This document shows, piece by piece, positions 1 to 17,015 of a stretch of 64,000 nucleotides of DNA. The translations under genes and the position numbers were made by a program. The stretch covers positions 2,808,266-2,872,265 of the forward strand of contig NC_049982.1 in assembly GCF_000003815.2 (NCBI RefSeq), read 5' to 3'. The notes beneath the pieces are model-generated. The model was not told the origin of the DNA. It saw nothing but the letters and a program-made list of their open reading frames with translations, and searched no databases. This DNA comes from Branchiostoma floridae. Its lineage: Eukaryota > Chordata > Leptocardii > Amphioxiformes > Branchiostomatidae. Position 1 is the first letter of the stretch, and every line of letters starts with the position of its first letter.

Positions 1-461
1 CTGTTGTTGGTGTGTGTTTACAGATATCCTCTACTAATCTTTGCCCTTGCCGGAGTATCACTCTCGCCATTGCAAACACTCAGATACTTGGGAATTCCCT
101 TCGGGGAACTGAACAATGCAGACTAGCCAGAATATGATGCAACTGCGCACGCGTGGAAAATAAATACTTGACATGCCTGTACATTTCTTGGAAATCCTGA
201 CATAGACGCACACTATAGTATTAGGCTCACCCCATGAGGCGTTGCCAAAAACAAAATATTGGCACCATCAGTAAAAGTGTCAGTTGGGTCGTATGTTTAC
301 CATTCCCTTTAAAAAAATGTAAGTGACCACTTTTCATTTCCATTCGTAGTTTGACCGCCCCAATTAGTTGCTTTGAAAATATGAAATACATAAATTTCAT
401 ATACATGCATATTAAGATAACTATCGATGATATGTTATGAAAGAAGACGACTTTCATATGT

Positions 462-725
462 AGATCATTATCTACATGGAATGATTTGCCAAACAATGTA
501 CAATCTGCCAGTAGGGCAAGATTTAGGCAAGGGCTCATTAGATATTTGAAAAATGCAACTTGAATTGATCGAACTGTAAATAACTGGGATGAACAGTAAA
601 TAACTGAAAATTTGTGTATGTGTTATGTTATGTTATGTGTGTATTTCTACATATGTCCATGACGATTAGCAGTGTACATTTTTTTAGAATTTTGAATTAA
701 AGCTAATGGACCAATAAAGCCTCTC
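462..725 (+). mobile_element. 3' remnant of a non-LTR retrotransposon (LINE)
   Basis: Positions 462-563 read on the plus strand as the end of a reverse transcriptase protein: a W-N-D-L-P motif, then A-R-F-R-Q-G-L and a TGA stop at 561-563. This matches the conserved tail of CR1/L2/jockey-type polymerases (pattern W-N-x-L-P ... F-K-x-x-L). It is followed by a short ATGTT-rich tract and an AATAAA at about 712. The copy is 5' truncated. The rest of 1-754 holds no exon that I can support, although gene A must continue to the left of the window. Confidence 0.7.
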
Positions 726-754
726 AATCCCTGTCATAAGTCAAACAGACTTAC

Positions 755-2880
755 ATCCGTATCCAAAGTTGTCCCCATAAATGAACTCTCCGTCATCGCC
801 ACAGGCTAAATAGGACCCAAAACAGCCTGGAACATCTTCTATTACCGTTCCCGCAGGATAGAATTGTACTCCATCGTAGCAGCCGAGAAGTGTTGTTTCC
901 GGCGGTGGTGGTGGTGTTGTCGGCGGTGGCGTTGTCGGCGGTGGCGTTGTCGGCGGCGGCGTTGTCGGCGGCGGTGTTGTCGTTGGCGGTGGCGTTGTCG
1001 TCGGTGGCGTTATCGGCGGTGGTGTTGTTTCTGTAAGAAATATACTATACGTGTTACGCGTATTTTTTTTTACAAAACTGTTGCGTCTACTGCGTAAATG
1101 TTCAACCTGTGCTTTGTTGTCTCTACCTGCCTGCATATGTTAAGACTGTTCTTAGTAATGGTTTTGTAACTATTGTAAAGGGACCCCGCCGGGTAGTCTA
1201 CGGGCTGTTTTCCCATTTCAGCCTGACTCCTGCGGTTCCCCAAGCGACACCCTGTTACTCTGCAGGTACATTGGGGCATGGCCGGGCATTTGTGTCAGAA
1301 AGCTTCGATGCGAATGATGATGTTGAACGCAACGAAACCTTGTCAGGTTGGAAAGCTGAACACAAGTTTTTAACGGTGCGGCTCCAGTAGTCTTACTAAG
1401 GGACGACTGCGGTTTGAACGATGTCGTTAGGTTGAGTAATGAGTCCTCTCTAACTTACTTTAATCTTAATGATGCTTTGACGACGACTGAAAAAGGGGCC
1501 CTAACGGGCTTTTACTTTGAAGCGGGATCCTTGTATAAACGTGTGGGACACAATGCGGTTCCCGGGGTATTTTTAGACACAGCCAAGCCCCGTGTTGATT
1601 TTAACTTGGAGTTAACATCAAAGTGCAAGCTAATCTCGACCACTGAGAGGTACGTACTTCTCAGTGCTCAAGATTAGCTTGGTACACCCCACCCTACGTC
1701 ACGGACACCGGTGCAAGTGGGATCAACGCATCAGTCTATCCAAACATAGACCTTTGAGCAAATGCTTTTACAATAAAGATCATATATATTTCATATACCG
1801 GTTCGCCTCTATCCGCATCCTGTCAGATAAATAAAAGATAGGCACCGTGAACCTCTAGGTCGATGGAAGTCAAACACCCATGTGATAAGATACATCAAAT
1901 AGTTTTCCAAATCATATCCAGTTGCACGAGTAACGACCTTTTGGCGTACAAAACTACACATTGCAGCATTTTGCATTCTGAAATTTCATTTTCAAAGGAA
2001 TCCTTTACCTCCGCAGATCATAGGGGCGGCTTCGTCAGTGTCGCTCCCCTCACAGTAACAGAACACACCGTCAGCTGTGATGATGGTCTCCCCGTCTTCA
2101 TAGTACTGTCCATCGTGCTCGCAACCTGCAGCATTGGAAATCAGAGTACAACATCATTGGAGTTCAAAAGAATACACTCCCTTGTAAAGACTATGCCAAC
2201 AAACCAAGTTAGTTGTATCTTAAAGTTTATCAAAATAATACTGACTTTTCCATTCACTAAGCCTTAAAGGAACATATGCTGTAATGAAGGGTGGGAAATG
2301 GATATCGCCACCGGCAGTGTCAGTTGTATAGTCAGTAGGGGTGGATACCGATACGGTGTACCGTTACAAAACCGGTCCTCTTGTTGTACTAGTCCAGAAA
2401 ACGCGGACTTGAAAAAGAAGTGGATTGTATAGCGATTCGAAAATCAGATTATACAGACAGACTTTCATGTGTTTTGGGGCTTACAGGTCCAATAAAATAA
2501 CAAGAGCAAAGGAGAAGAGAGTTTATAGTCATCTTTATCAAGTTTACACACCCAAGGATGTTTTTAGAATGCTTTTTTTTTTAAATTTCCATTAGTAGTT
2601 GATTGCTCTACAAATCTTCATATAAGTATAATATGTAACACTGTAAGTCGAACGGACTTACACCCATGTCCAAAGTAGTCCCCATGACGTAACTCTCCGT
2701 CTTCGTCACAGATTATGACGTGCCCAAAACAGCCCGGATTGTCCTGTATAGTCGTGCCCGGAGGGTAGAATTGTCCGTCAAAGTCGCAGCCGACAGGAGT
2801 TGGGCCCGGCGGTGTTGTCAGGTATGTCGTTGTCGGTTCTGGAGGGTATATTGTTGGCGAGGTCGGTGTGGTCGTTTGGA
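755..2880 (-). CDS. Gene A exons 5-7: repeated Pro/Thr linker and VWC-like modules
   Basis: Exon 2662-2880 and exon 755-1030 are paralogous. Each has a mucin-like T/P linker followed by a module with the pattern GC-D-x-Q-F-Y-P-x-G-T and PGCFG, ending G-x-G plus the first base of a codon. Exon 2009-2125 between them encodes a second Cys-rich piece ([12 protein letters not shown], then FCYCEG). Together they look like half-domains of von Willebrand factor C type (C-x-x-D-G-x-x-Y-x-x-G). The linker in the 755-1030 exon is coded by an imperfect GGCGGTGGCGTTGTC-like repeat and will vary in length. All are phase 1-1 and can be duplicated or skipped without frameshift. The family name is inferred. 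Confidence 0.6.
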
Positions 2881-5800
2881 CTGGAAATATGTAAAACATA
2901 ACGTTATATTGGTTTGCCACTACAGTGGAAGCCAGTTAATTGCACATCGGATAAACGCACACTTCGGTCAATTGCACGGAATCTCCAAATCCCGTGGCGG
3001 TGCGGTCCAACTCGGTAACTTCGTATTATGTCACACGCCGGATAATTGCTGGAATTCGCTGGAAAATTGGGTGTGCAATTAAGCGGCTTCCACCGTATAT
3101 TAAGAATAACGGTATCCGTCCAACATGAAGAGCTCTTTTAAAAAGCTTGGTGAAATTTTCTGAAATCATCTTGATAAAGATGATGATGATGATGATGGAA
3201 TAAACAAAAACAGTCAATGGCTGAATTGCGAATTCATTTCAATTGTAAAATGGTACATGTAATACAAATAATAGCTTTATTACGTCAGTTATTGCAAATA
3301 AAATACTACATTACCATCTTTCCCTGGGCCAACCTTTTAATAATGTGGTTTGAGACGAAAACGTTGTCTGTTTCGTCGTGACGGAAATATTGAGTGAGAG
3401 CTCTGACTGCTGTATATTCAGGATGGTCTTTATCTTTCTGTACCAATCCGCCGGATATTCTACCTTAAGGTTTCGTATTCTGTCGTAGTAGAAAGACTTA
3501 TGGGCTTTTTTGTACTTCCCTGTTTACCTTGTTTCGCAGGTACCCCCCCCCCCCCCAAAAAAAACAGTCTTGACATCTTTTGAAAGGATCTCGAAATATT
3601 TTTACATCATGATATCCTTTTTAAAGCATCTTGCAATCCCGCGGTATTCTGCATCGCTTAACACATCGCTTAATATCTCTTGAAAGCATATTGAAATCTA
3701 CGTTTGAGTCCTCTGGCAGTTTTTTTTTTAACTACGGGGACATTATAGCGGCAGATATTGACACGGGAGAGAAGGGATGAATAAATATTTCAAGAGGAGC
3801 ATACGACCGTATGGATGGCCATGATAGATATAGATATACATTCATCGATAGATAGATAGATAGATAGACATCTATATATAGATACATGGATATATATATA
3901 TATCATATATTCATAAACCTTTCAGAACTGTTACATTTCTTTATGTAATACATATTGCTGATAGGTGGTTAAGAGCCGACCATTTACCTTAGAAGGTAGA
4001 CAGGTACAATTTTACTATCATCGCCAAAACTCTCTTTCCATTCAAGATGGTTAAAATATGATACATTTATTACAATAAATGAACCACTGATATGCGGGAG
4101 TGCTATCGTTGGATTTATTTTTGCAATGCACAGACGAAGCAGAATGAAAACTGTGTAATATTTACCGCAGGTTTTTTTTCCTGTGTATGCGTATCTGTTG
4201 AGACACAGAACGGCATCCCGGTCACACTCGCACACCGCTCGTTCGTTGCAACCAACTGCATCCACTGTGATAGAAAGTTCAAAGTTGATTCGGAGCAAGT
4301 TTGATACCCAACAGATTATGCATTTCACTTAGTAATGCGTATTTTGAGCGGATAGTAACGTGACATTCCACTCCAGATCAGAATCGGGTACTATCCTAAT
4401 TCCTGAGAGAATGGATTATTATTCTTGAATCCAGTTTGTTTGTCAAATTTACCATAAGTGCGGAAATCCATAGAACGCAGAATGTTTATCTTAAATTTCA
4501 CTTCTTCTTCTTTCGTGTCATCACTACACGGACGTGTGTATTTTCAGCCAGTAATGTACATTTTGTTTCTGCTTTATAGAGATGGGAATCGACGCCAAAG
4601 AAAAGAAAGTCGAGGACAAGCCCTTGGAAAAGCCATAATCATATACATCTGTATGCAGGTGCATGGATATAAGGATTCGTGGATTAAAGGTTTGTTGTCG
4701 AAAAGCTTGGGTAATTCAAACCAAGGATATTCTATCAGACCTTGTTCGAACAGATAAGCCGGATGCATTTGTAGCCTGACTAAAATCGCGCCCCTTGCGG
4801 CCGGCCCTACAACACAGGCTAGATGCATGTGTGTCCTTAAAAATATCATCCATCAGAAAATAGTACCCGCTTATGTTGCGCAAGGCTGCCTTATGATCCA
4901 CTGTGACTAGATATATTATATAGACATACAAACTTAAAATTGATCACGTTTGGAATTCTGTTTTCGCCACCAAAGCGCCGCTTACACCGGCTACCTATAG
5001 CGGCGAGAAGCAGAACTCCAGTTAGAAGCTCAGAGGAACGTGTCTGTCAGACATCGAAACGTCAATATGGTGAGATTAACTAATTGTGTAAAAGAAACCT
5101 CCTATTTCTCATAATGTATCAACCTGATGAAATTACTTTCGGAAATAATCATGATGATGTGAGCATATCGAACAAACAGTGACAAAATATCCATAATGCC
5201 TGCATCCGTAAATAGTTTCATTAGGTTGGTACATCAATTCAACAAAGCCTTCTTCGTTACACAATCTTCTTTAAATATTCCGTAAACGTTTAGACGACCA
5301 TCTGTCGCCTTCATCATGTGCTGCCCGTGCGCCTTCGTCATGAAGGCAACAGATGGTCATAGAAACGTGTACGGAAGAATTCAAAGAAGGAAGTATAACG
5401 AAGAAGACTGTGTTGAATTGCTTGGCAACATATTCACATACGTACAGCAAGTCACGGTTCCACGGGCAGCAGTAAACGTGTACGTCGTGAACTTTGGATA
5501 GTCAACTGTATCATAGCATCGGTCATGGGCTTGGCAGCACCTAGAAAGGTAAGGAAGGATGAACAAAAACTCATCATGATCAATTGCAAGTCGATTCTAT
5601 GACTCTATATTGTATCTAAGTGTTAACTTTCCTTGTTGACAGGCATTTAACTCTCCAAAAACTCTGACGCGCTAGATCTGACGACAAGCGCTAGTGGCAT
5701 GTTTAGATGTCTCCCTTTAGAGGACAGGCAAAAATGGTCCCGTATGATTTAAACATCAGAATGCCCATATCAGAATCGTATCGGATAGGAAGTCAAATGG

Positions 5801-8800
5801 AGGTCCCATGTTTGGGGAGAGCCACAAGTAAGTTAGGCACGTTTGCGCGCTACAGAACGCGCCACTTGTGCGATGGTGCGGTGCGATATCGATGGAGCAA
5901 ACCATTCTGTTTGTCTCTAGAGTTGGTGATTCACTGCAAAGCATCCGGACGTAGGGGACTAAATGCCTGTTGAGACAGCATAACAAGTCGTGCTGCCCCT
6001 ACGGCTGATAAATCAGCCTTTGGCTAATTAAAGAAAATATGGGATGATGATGACCAAAGCACAAGAGCAACTAGACAAAGTACAAGCAATCAACTTGCTG
6101 TCCCAAAACCCCACCGAGAAACCTTCAGAAGAGCCCTCGCCTACCGTTGACCCAACATCTGGAACAGTCTACCAGACATATGCACAGCCTCAACTCTGGC
6201 TTCCTTTAAGAGACTCTTAAAGTGATGGAAATGACCGAAATGAATGGACTCGAATTATATTTCTCAATATCATTTGTTTTGTACTATGTATGTAAATTTG
6301 CGTATATACTAATAAGACTCATTAGCACTTTAAACCGTACCTCTGTTATATACGTTGTCTGACCCTTGGCTCGGCCCTCACGACCTCAATGAAAAGCGGC
6401 CTTCAGGTCGATTTGAGCTTTCATAAATAAACAAGGTTCAAACAATCATACCTGTCAATGTCGTCCACGGGTGTGCCTGCCCCGCCATGCCCACAGTAGC
6501 AGCCGTAGTTGTTGTAGTCCAGGGGGTTGCGTCCGGTCACCGTCCAGATCATCTTTGCAAATTGCAGCAGGTTCTTTTCCTGCGCAGGGCGTGTGTTATC
6601 GCCCAGCACATCTGTTGATTCTGTAAGAAGAGAGCCTTCTTTGCTAAGATAAGAATTCCCAATTTCTCACCAGAATGGAAGTCTGCGTTATTGTGGTCGT
6701 AACCATCTAAAAAGATACGCATGGGAGAAAAAAATCGGGGCACAACGATTTAGGGTAAATTCTATACTGCATAGTCTTGATCAGTATCAGGAGGCAGAGA
6801 CTACATGGAGAGCGCGGACTGTTCATCACGAAACAGTACCCGTCTTCGGGAATCTTCGGGATTCGTGCACCGATTGTTCCCTCGGTCGACCAAATCATGT
6901 CCACAATTAGAATTTATAGATACTTAAGACAACAAAGCCACTGGTACCTAGTTGGTATGATTTAAACCAAATTAGAAATGTCGAAAGACACGGATGGATA
7001 GCCAATGTAAACCACGTTGAAATTCACAATCTTAGGTATCTATCACACATACTGACGTACATGGTGCAGAACGTTCCAATCTAAGCCAGTTTGAAACAAA
7101 ACACATGATGCAAAAATAAAAATTTATTTGTATTCATTTTTTGTTGTCCTCTGGTTGTCTTATTGAATGTAACACGTCTTGTTTGGTTTTTCATGTAGTC
7201 CCCCCCCCCCCCTGGAAATCAACTACCAATAAGTTGAAGGGGCTACCCACCTGTCTGAATATTAGCAATCAATAAATAAAGATGCGGAAATGTTGAAACT
7301 TCGTCGCCTATACTAAAATAAATGACAACTAAATCACACGAAAAGATCACGGAAAAGCCCACAGAAAGATATGGCTTTAGGTAACATTTCAAGCTGCGTG
7401 AACGACACATAAACTTGGGAAAAATCGTGACGGAACTCCAGTTTAAATGTGGTCAAAAGATCACGGAAATGGCTTGAGAAACGGATGCTTGTGAGATCTT
7501 CCTTAACCCTCAAACCCCTGACCTTTTTTTGCGACTAAAATGACCGAGTGGGGTCCAAACGGACCCCAAAATGTTTCGTTGATAAAATCTCAGTTCCAAT
7601 TGTTATCGGTTATCATTGTGCATGCATTGCTTCGTCAATGTAAGAGGAATATATTGACATGTTAAAGTGTTGCAAATTCCAGCTCATCATCATAATCTAT
7701 GCAAAAGATCAGAACGACCACGTTTTGCACTAAACCTATTTTGGCCAGAGAGGGGAATTTTGAGGCCGTCCGCAAGGTTTATGTCACATAACTCACGAAC
7801 GGCTAGTGCTAAAGCTACAAAACTTTGTAATATATCACAAAATAAAGTTAGCAAACATTTTTAGCCAATAAAGTAAGTTGATCATTTTTTGGGGTTGCCA
7901 TGGCAATAAAGTTCTAAAAGGCATATTTTTGCAAAAAATTGTCAATTTTGATTTAAACAAGTTTTTTTGGTTAAACTACACTTGTTTTCTTATAAAAAAT
8001 AAGTTCTAGGTAATTCAATGTTATTTTCATTATTCAAAATGTATAATTTATGCTAATTTCATGACGTCATTAGTCAAAATCCAACATGGCCGCCCTTATT
8101 ATCTAAACCTGACGTCATAATGTTGTCATATTTCATGGTTATGACACAGAAGATTTAGTTTTACATGTTTATCATCCTCTGAAAGTTTGATGGCCATACG
8201 ATAAGTAGTTAGGGAGTTTACCTCAAAAGTCCGTTTGGACCCAAGACGGACTGAACACGGAATCTTTCTATAATTTCCACAATACTGAACCAATCTTCGT
8301 AAAAACTTCGGAAAAGGTGTAAAAGATATTGATGGACAAAGTCACGGAAGGATTTTTTCTTCAGATCAAAACTGTTCAAATGGTACATCAAAATTTACGC
8401 CTGGGGTCCAAATGGACCCCACTCGGGTGTTTGAGGGTTAAATGATACTGAAAATATAATGAAAGGCATATAATAGTTGCGCTTCGTTGCAGAAAAGTGA
8501 CTAAACGTTAATTTTACGTTTGAGCATGCTAAAATACGAGTTTTTTGAGCCGCGAAAATAATGAAAAATAATTTGTGACAATTCCATGGGATAAGAGGTA
8601 AAATGGAAGTTATGTACCCAGAAGGTAAGAGGGCACAATGGGAGTAACTTTCTCATTGGTATGAGGATAACATAGAGGTAACTGTGTAACATTTACCATT
8701 GTGATTGAAAAACCTGACCAAATGACCACCTCCCTACGCCTTTGATCATCGCCCATTATCTAGAGAACCACCCACCTTGTGTTAACGCCGGTCTGGCGAT

Positions 8801-8833
8801 CACAGCCGAGAACACGAGAAGAGAGCTCCACAT
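755..8833 (-). CDS. Gene A: secreted phospholipase A2 with Cys-rich C-terminal modules (3' end beyond window)
   Basis: Exons in transcript order: 8776-8833, 6452-6620, 5446-5540, 4166-4264, 2662-2880, 2009-2125, 755-1030. All have GT-AG borders and matching phases (1,2,1,1,1,1,1). Exon 1 gives a signal peptide starting MWSSLLVF. Exons 2-4 form a secretory PLA2 domain (about residues 20-140): calcium loop YGCYCGHGG (58-66), catalytic pair in CCQAHDRCY (His81, Asp82), and CECD with the active-site Asp122. All key residues are present, so hydrolysis of the sn-2 ester of phospholipids outside the cell is expected. The later exons add Pro/Thr-rich linkers and Cys-rich modules. The exon at 755-1030 ends at a strong GTAAGT donor in phase 1, so the gene should continue off the left edge. 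Joining PLA2 to the modules rests on phase and order only. Confidence 0.75.
1627..1680. repeat. Nested inverted repeat (hairpin)
   Basis: Outer arms AAGCTAATCT (1627-1636) and AGATTAGCTT (1671-1680) enclose inner arms CACTGAGA (1641-1648) and TCTCAGTG (1659-1666) around GGTACGTACT. It lies in the gene A intron 1031-2008, whose middle (1170-1680) looks repeat-derived and has no exon that I can support. Confidence 0.6.
2921..3097. mobile_element. Pogo/Tigger-like MITE, copy 1
   Basis: The terminal inverted repeats start CAGTGGAAGCC and run into TTAATTGCAC. The right end is the reverse complement starting CGGTGGAAGCC. The element is flanked by TA on both sides, as for Tc1/mariner-pogo elements, and is about 173 bases long without coding capacity. 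A second copy is at 40299-40472. This one lies in the gene A intron between the PLA2 core and the Cys-rich modules. Confidence 0.7.
3541..3920. repeat. Simple-sequence tracts
   Basis: This gene A intron stretch holds a C tract at about 3542-3555, GATA-type tetranucleotides near 3845-3870 and an AT tract near 3890-3905. A GAT trinucleotide run lies just upstream at 3178-3197. I see no exons in 3100-4165. Confidence 0.8.
4166..6620 (-). CDS. Gene A exons 2-4: phospholipase A2 catalytic domain
   Basis: Three exons (6452-6620, 5446-5540, 4166-4264) make a complete group I/II-like PLA2 core without a frameshift. The calcium-binding loop, the His-Asp dyad with its Tyr ([10 protein letters not shown]) and the second catalytic Asp (CECDRD) are all intact. 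The Cys pattern (YGCYC, DRCC, VTC, VGC, VCEC, VLC, KTC) fits a disulfide-rich secreted enzyme. The domain is slightly shorter than classical ones after the CECD helix, because the exon ends at KKTC and the chain goes directly into the Pro/Thr-rich linker. Confidence 0.85.
4960..5160 (+). repeat. Interspersed repeat with palindromic GCCGC core, copy 1
   Basis: The core around 4976-5006 is a near palindrome: GCGCCGCTTACACCGGCTAC then CTATAGCGGCGAGAAG. The same arrangement and its downstream sequence (GTCTGTCAGAC, then ACCTGATGAAATTA) recur at about 24040-24220. It is a non-coding dispersed element inside the gene A intron. Confidence 0.55.
6094..6300 (+). mobile_element. 3' remnant of a second LINE family
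   Basis: Read on the plus strand, 6094-6225 gives a reverse-transcriptase tail containing P-N-I-W-N-S-L-P-D and A-S-F-K-R-L-L-K before a TGA at 6223-6225. There is an internal TGA at 6148-6150, so the copy is dead. It belongs to a different subfamily from the fragment at 462-563. It lies in the gene A intron between exons 2 and 3. Confidence 0.7.
7503..8441. mobile_element. Non-autonomous piggyBac-like MITE in gene A intron 1
   Basis: TTAA at 7503-7506 is followed by CCCTCAAAC, and the other end reads GTTTGAGGG followed by TTAA at 8438-8441. A TTAA target duplication with CCCT-starting termini is the signature of piggyBac elements. A subterminal inverted repeat (GGGGTCCAAACGGACCCC near 7553 and its counterpart near 8403-8420) strengthens the call. 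The 931-base interior shows no coding potential. Confidence 0.75.
8776..8833 (-). CDS. Gene A exon 1: signal peptide exon
   Basis: The ATG is at 8833-8831 and the exon ends at a GTGGGT donor, giving 19 codons plus one base. The product [19 protein letters not shown] is a typical short secretory leader. It has the same length (58 bases) and phase as the first exons of genes B and D. Confidence 0.8.
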
Positions 8834-8890
8834 CTTTGCCGCGGGTTGAGTCGGCCACGAGATGTTTCTAAAGTCTTACTCGGTGTGTGG

Positions 8891-8945
8891 CAATTTATAG
8901 CGTGTCCCGCCATAGCTATGGGAAGCACACAGCTGCCCAGCGGGC
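8891..8945 (-). promoter_or_regulatory. Core promoter of gene A with TATA box
   Basis: On the minus strand TATAAATTG lies at 8899-8891, 58 bases upstream of the ATG. It is followed upstream by a block with a CAGCTG E-box (complement around 8930) and a GGCCGCT element. The whole block is closely matched in front of gene D at about 37103-37165, including TATAAATTG, GGGAA, CACACAGCTG and GGCCGCT. This shared, co-linear arrangement supports a real promoter. Confidence 0.65.
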
Positions 8946-8999
8946 CGCTGGAGGATCAGATTAACATTCGTACATGACGTATCAATAAAGGCTATTACA

Positions 9000-11080
9000 C
9001 GCGAATATCGTAAATTTCAGAGTAGCTTAATTAACCAGCTATAATAGGGGACAGGGTATTAGTAAAGCTACTATATATCGCTCAAGTTCGTCACATGCAC
9101 ATTATTATGTTACGTCGTCAAAATGCTAAAATGAGTTCCACGACCACATACCTTTAAATACTGGGTCTCAAAGGGGTAGCTTCTTATCGAAGTTTGCTCA
9201 ATGATATAAATTTCATCCGAACGTACATATTGTCAAACATTTATCTAAGATATTGTTCCCTCTTCTCAGTATTTCTCCCCATTTCCATTATTCATATCGA
9301 ATGGTGATATCAAATATCGAACTACATGTACCAAAAGTTAGTTTTATACAGAGAGATAGCAGTTCGCTCACTCGGTGTTTTTATTCGGTGGGTTATAGCA
9401 AAGGACCAGGCGTTGTGACACCATATACACCTCTGGGAGGGTCATTAACCCTTAACTGTCCACTGGTGGTTACGTCACGATGACGTGGTACACGTATCCA
9501 CCATTTTACTCTTTGATAAAGTACTTTTATTGGTTTGAAGTAAGCTCTATAATTAAAGCTGCGGTAATCAATGAGAGGTGGCTTCTACTAACTTGATTAT
9601 AAATCAATCATACAGCCTAATTAAAGCCGTACAATTTAACATACGCCCCAACTCACTCACTCACTCACTCAACCATTCAATTACTCATTCGCTTACATAA
9701 TTATTCGCTGGTCCAATTGATTCAGCAACTTGTGATAAGCAAATGGTCTTCATATCATTCACCAGCTTCACATGTAATGACTGTCTTCTGAGAACAATGT
9801 CCCTTGTATCGGACGTTAAATGGAGGTCCCATGTTTGAGGAGAGCGCGTGAAAAAAACCACCACAATTACCGAGTAGGGATCCTTCGAAAATTCTCTGCG
9901 TGAGTGGATCAAATAAATCTGTCTACGTATGCAGCTTGTACTGTTCAGTGCGAGCCTGGTGTGTTACACCATAGTGGTTTACAGAGCATACAATACAAAC
10001 TCACTTAGTCTACCGAGTCCACTTGGACTAATACCCTTACATTTCCACGTATTCCCGCCTTCTAGCCCGTAATTCATCCTATACAGTTCACCGTGACTCC
10101 TCTACCAGCTCGCTCATAAATAAAAGGTATGGAAGCTGCATTAAACTGGATAGGACGATCGACACACCACAACACGCTACATGTGCATCTGCGTCACTGT
10201 ATACTAGTGTCAGTGAACTTTCATTGACCCTAACAACACCGTGTCAACACGTCGCCCTTCACCCTGCCTGGTGAAATAACTTCGGAGTCAATGACCGACC
10301 CTGTTGATTAACTGCATGATAAATACTATAGCATACGTCTTAGCATAAGTCTTTTTATGTCTTTGGGAGCTATACAGGTGGGATTACAATTGACCAAGCA
10401 ATAAAGTGCTTGTAATGAGATTAAAACATTGCCCACCCTGCCTCCACAGTGCCTAGTTACCGCACGATAGTGGGTAGGTGCAATGTGTATTTAATTATCA
10501 TATCAACGTGTATTTATAAAGCTGTCAAATCGGGAGCTCTGACGCATAACAGTGTGTAACTTTATTGAATACGGCAATCGCTGAAATTAATTATTAAGAT
10601 GACAAATTGCATGGGTAGCATTAAATGCTGTCATATATGCGAAAACATGACTGCTTTGCAAAGAAAACTTTGAGATGCTGAGGTATGGCGTGCATTAGTG
10701 CCTTATAGTATACGCTATTTGTTTGTTTGTACCCTTTAATGTCAACTGCAAATAGCCCTCGGGCAAGAAATTTGCAATAAACTATTTGTTTGGCATCCGT
10801 CTGTCTTGGAATACAATGGTAGGCAGACAGGGTGCCGGTTTGAGGCAACCCGTCTGCCCGACCTTCACTTGGGTTTTTAATACTCGCCAAGCAGAGGTTG
10901 AGTCGCGTAGATAAGCCATTTAAAACAAACGTTTATTGTCATCTCGTCGTACATGCACCTATATAAAACCAATTAAATGATGCAATACCTAGATGTGGTC
11001 TCCTGAATTGGCACTGAGCCAACTCGCGTAACACAGAAGGAGCTTAAAAAATAGCAACAATAAAACACATTGTGTCATCT
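9000..11080. other. Intergenic stretch between genes A and B
   Basis: I see no exon here. It contains an ACTC tract near 9651-9672, a SINE-tail-like sequence near 9815-9850 (GGAGGTCCCATGTTTGAGG, also at 5800 and 28380), and near 10745-10785 an inverted partial copy of the repeat found at 19800 and 43870 (TAGCCCTCGGGC). Confidence 0.5.
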
Positions 11081-11088
11081 TTCGGTGG

Positions 11089-11094
11089 TTTATT
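11089..11094 (-). terminator. Polyadenylation signal of gene B
   Basis: The minus strand carries AATAAA here, about 127 bases downstream of the gene B stop codon. It is the first such hexamer in a suitable position. Confidence 0.45.
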
Positions 11095-11220
11095 GATATA
11101 TCATCTCCTACATGTCTGATTAGAGTCGGAGAATCAAAGAAAAATTATCTTCCTTCCGTTGCATGGAATCTATACATATGCAAGGCCAATAGTTGAGTGC
11201 AAACTACGCTCACTGTGACG

Positions 11221-16377
<5,157 letters not shown>

Positions 16378-16386
<9 letters not shown>

Positions 16387-17015
16387 CCTTGCCAGTGGGG
16401 ACTGTGCGATGATACAGACCACCGTTTGGTGTTGAGCCCAGTATTAACTGGGAGTCACAAAGTACACATCACATCCTTGCCAACAGCAGTGCGTGTTGTA
16501 AACTTACCAAACTTTCCATTAAGATGCGTTTTAGCTTGATAACAGGGGCGTTAGGTAGACAAGGTAATGCCCGATGTTGAGCCAAACTTTCCCATTAAAA
16601 TGTGTTTTACGTTACTTACCAGCGAAAGGTATATATATAGATCAGGTAATGCGCGATGCTTATTGTAAGAAAGAAAAACAAGTAAACATCACATCCTTGG
16701 CAACAGCGATGTGTGCTGTAACGTTACCCAACGTTCCCATTAAGGTTTGTTTTGTATTACTACTAACAGGCGTATGGTAGACCTGGTAATGCGCAATGTT
16801 TATTGATCAAAAGAAAATCACTGTAACCATCACGTCATTGGCAAAAGCGGCGCGTGCTGTAACGTTACAAAACGTTCCCATTTAGATGTGTTTTTGAGTG
16901 CTAAAAAGGCGTAAGGTAGTCCAGGAAAGTAAGTAAGAATTACACCCCCGGAAACAGCGGTGTGTGATGTAAACGTACCAACATTTCTTATTGAAATGTG
17001 TTTGGTCCAGGCCAC
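16378..17015. repeat. Diverged tandem repeat spanning the gene B start and upstream region
   Basis: Four or five degenerate units of roughly 100-140 bases are marked by ACATC-CTTG-CAACAG, then a GTAAC-type core, a TTCCCATTA motif and GGTAATGCGC. Starts lie near 16462, 16584, 16685, 16826 and 16940. The first unit-like sequence (CCACATCCTTGCCAG) overlaps the gene B ATG at 16386-16384. I see no TATA box for gene B. Confidence 0.6.

Noticed and set aside
864..1097. Arg/Trp/Cys-rich plus-strand open frame
   Set aside because: It is the antisense of the Pro/Thr-rich linker of gene A.
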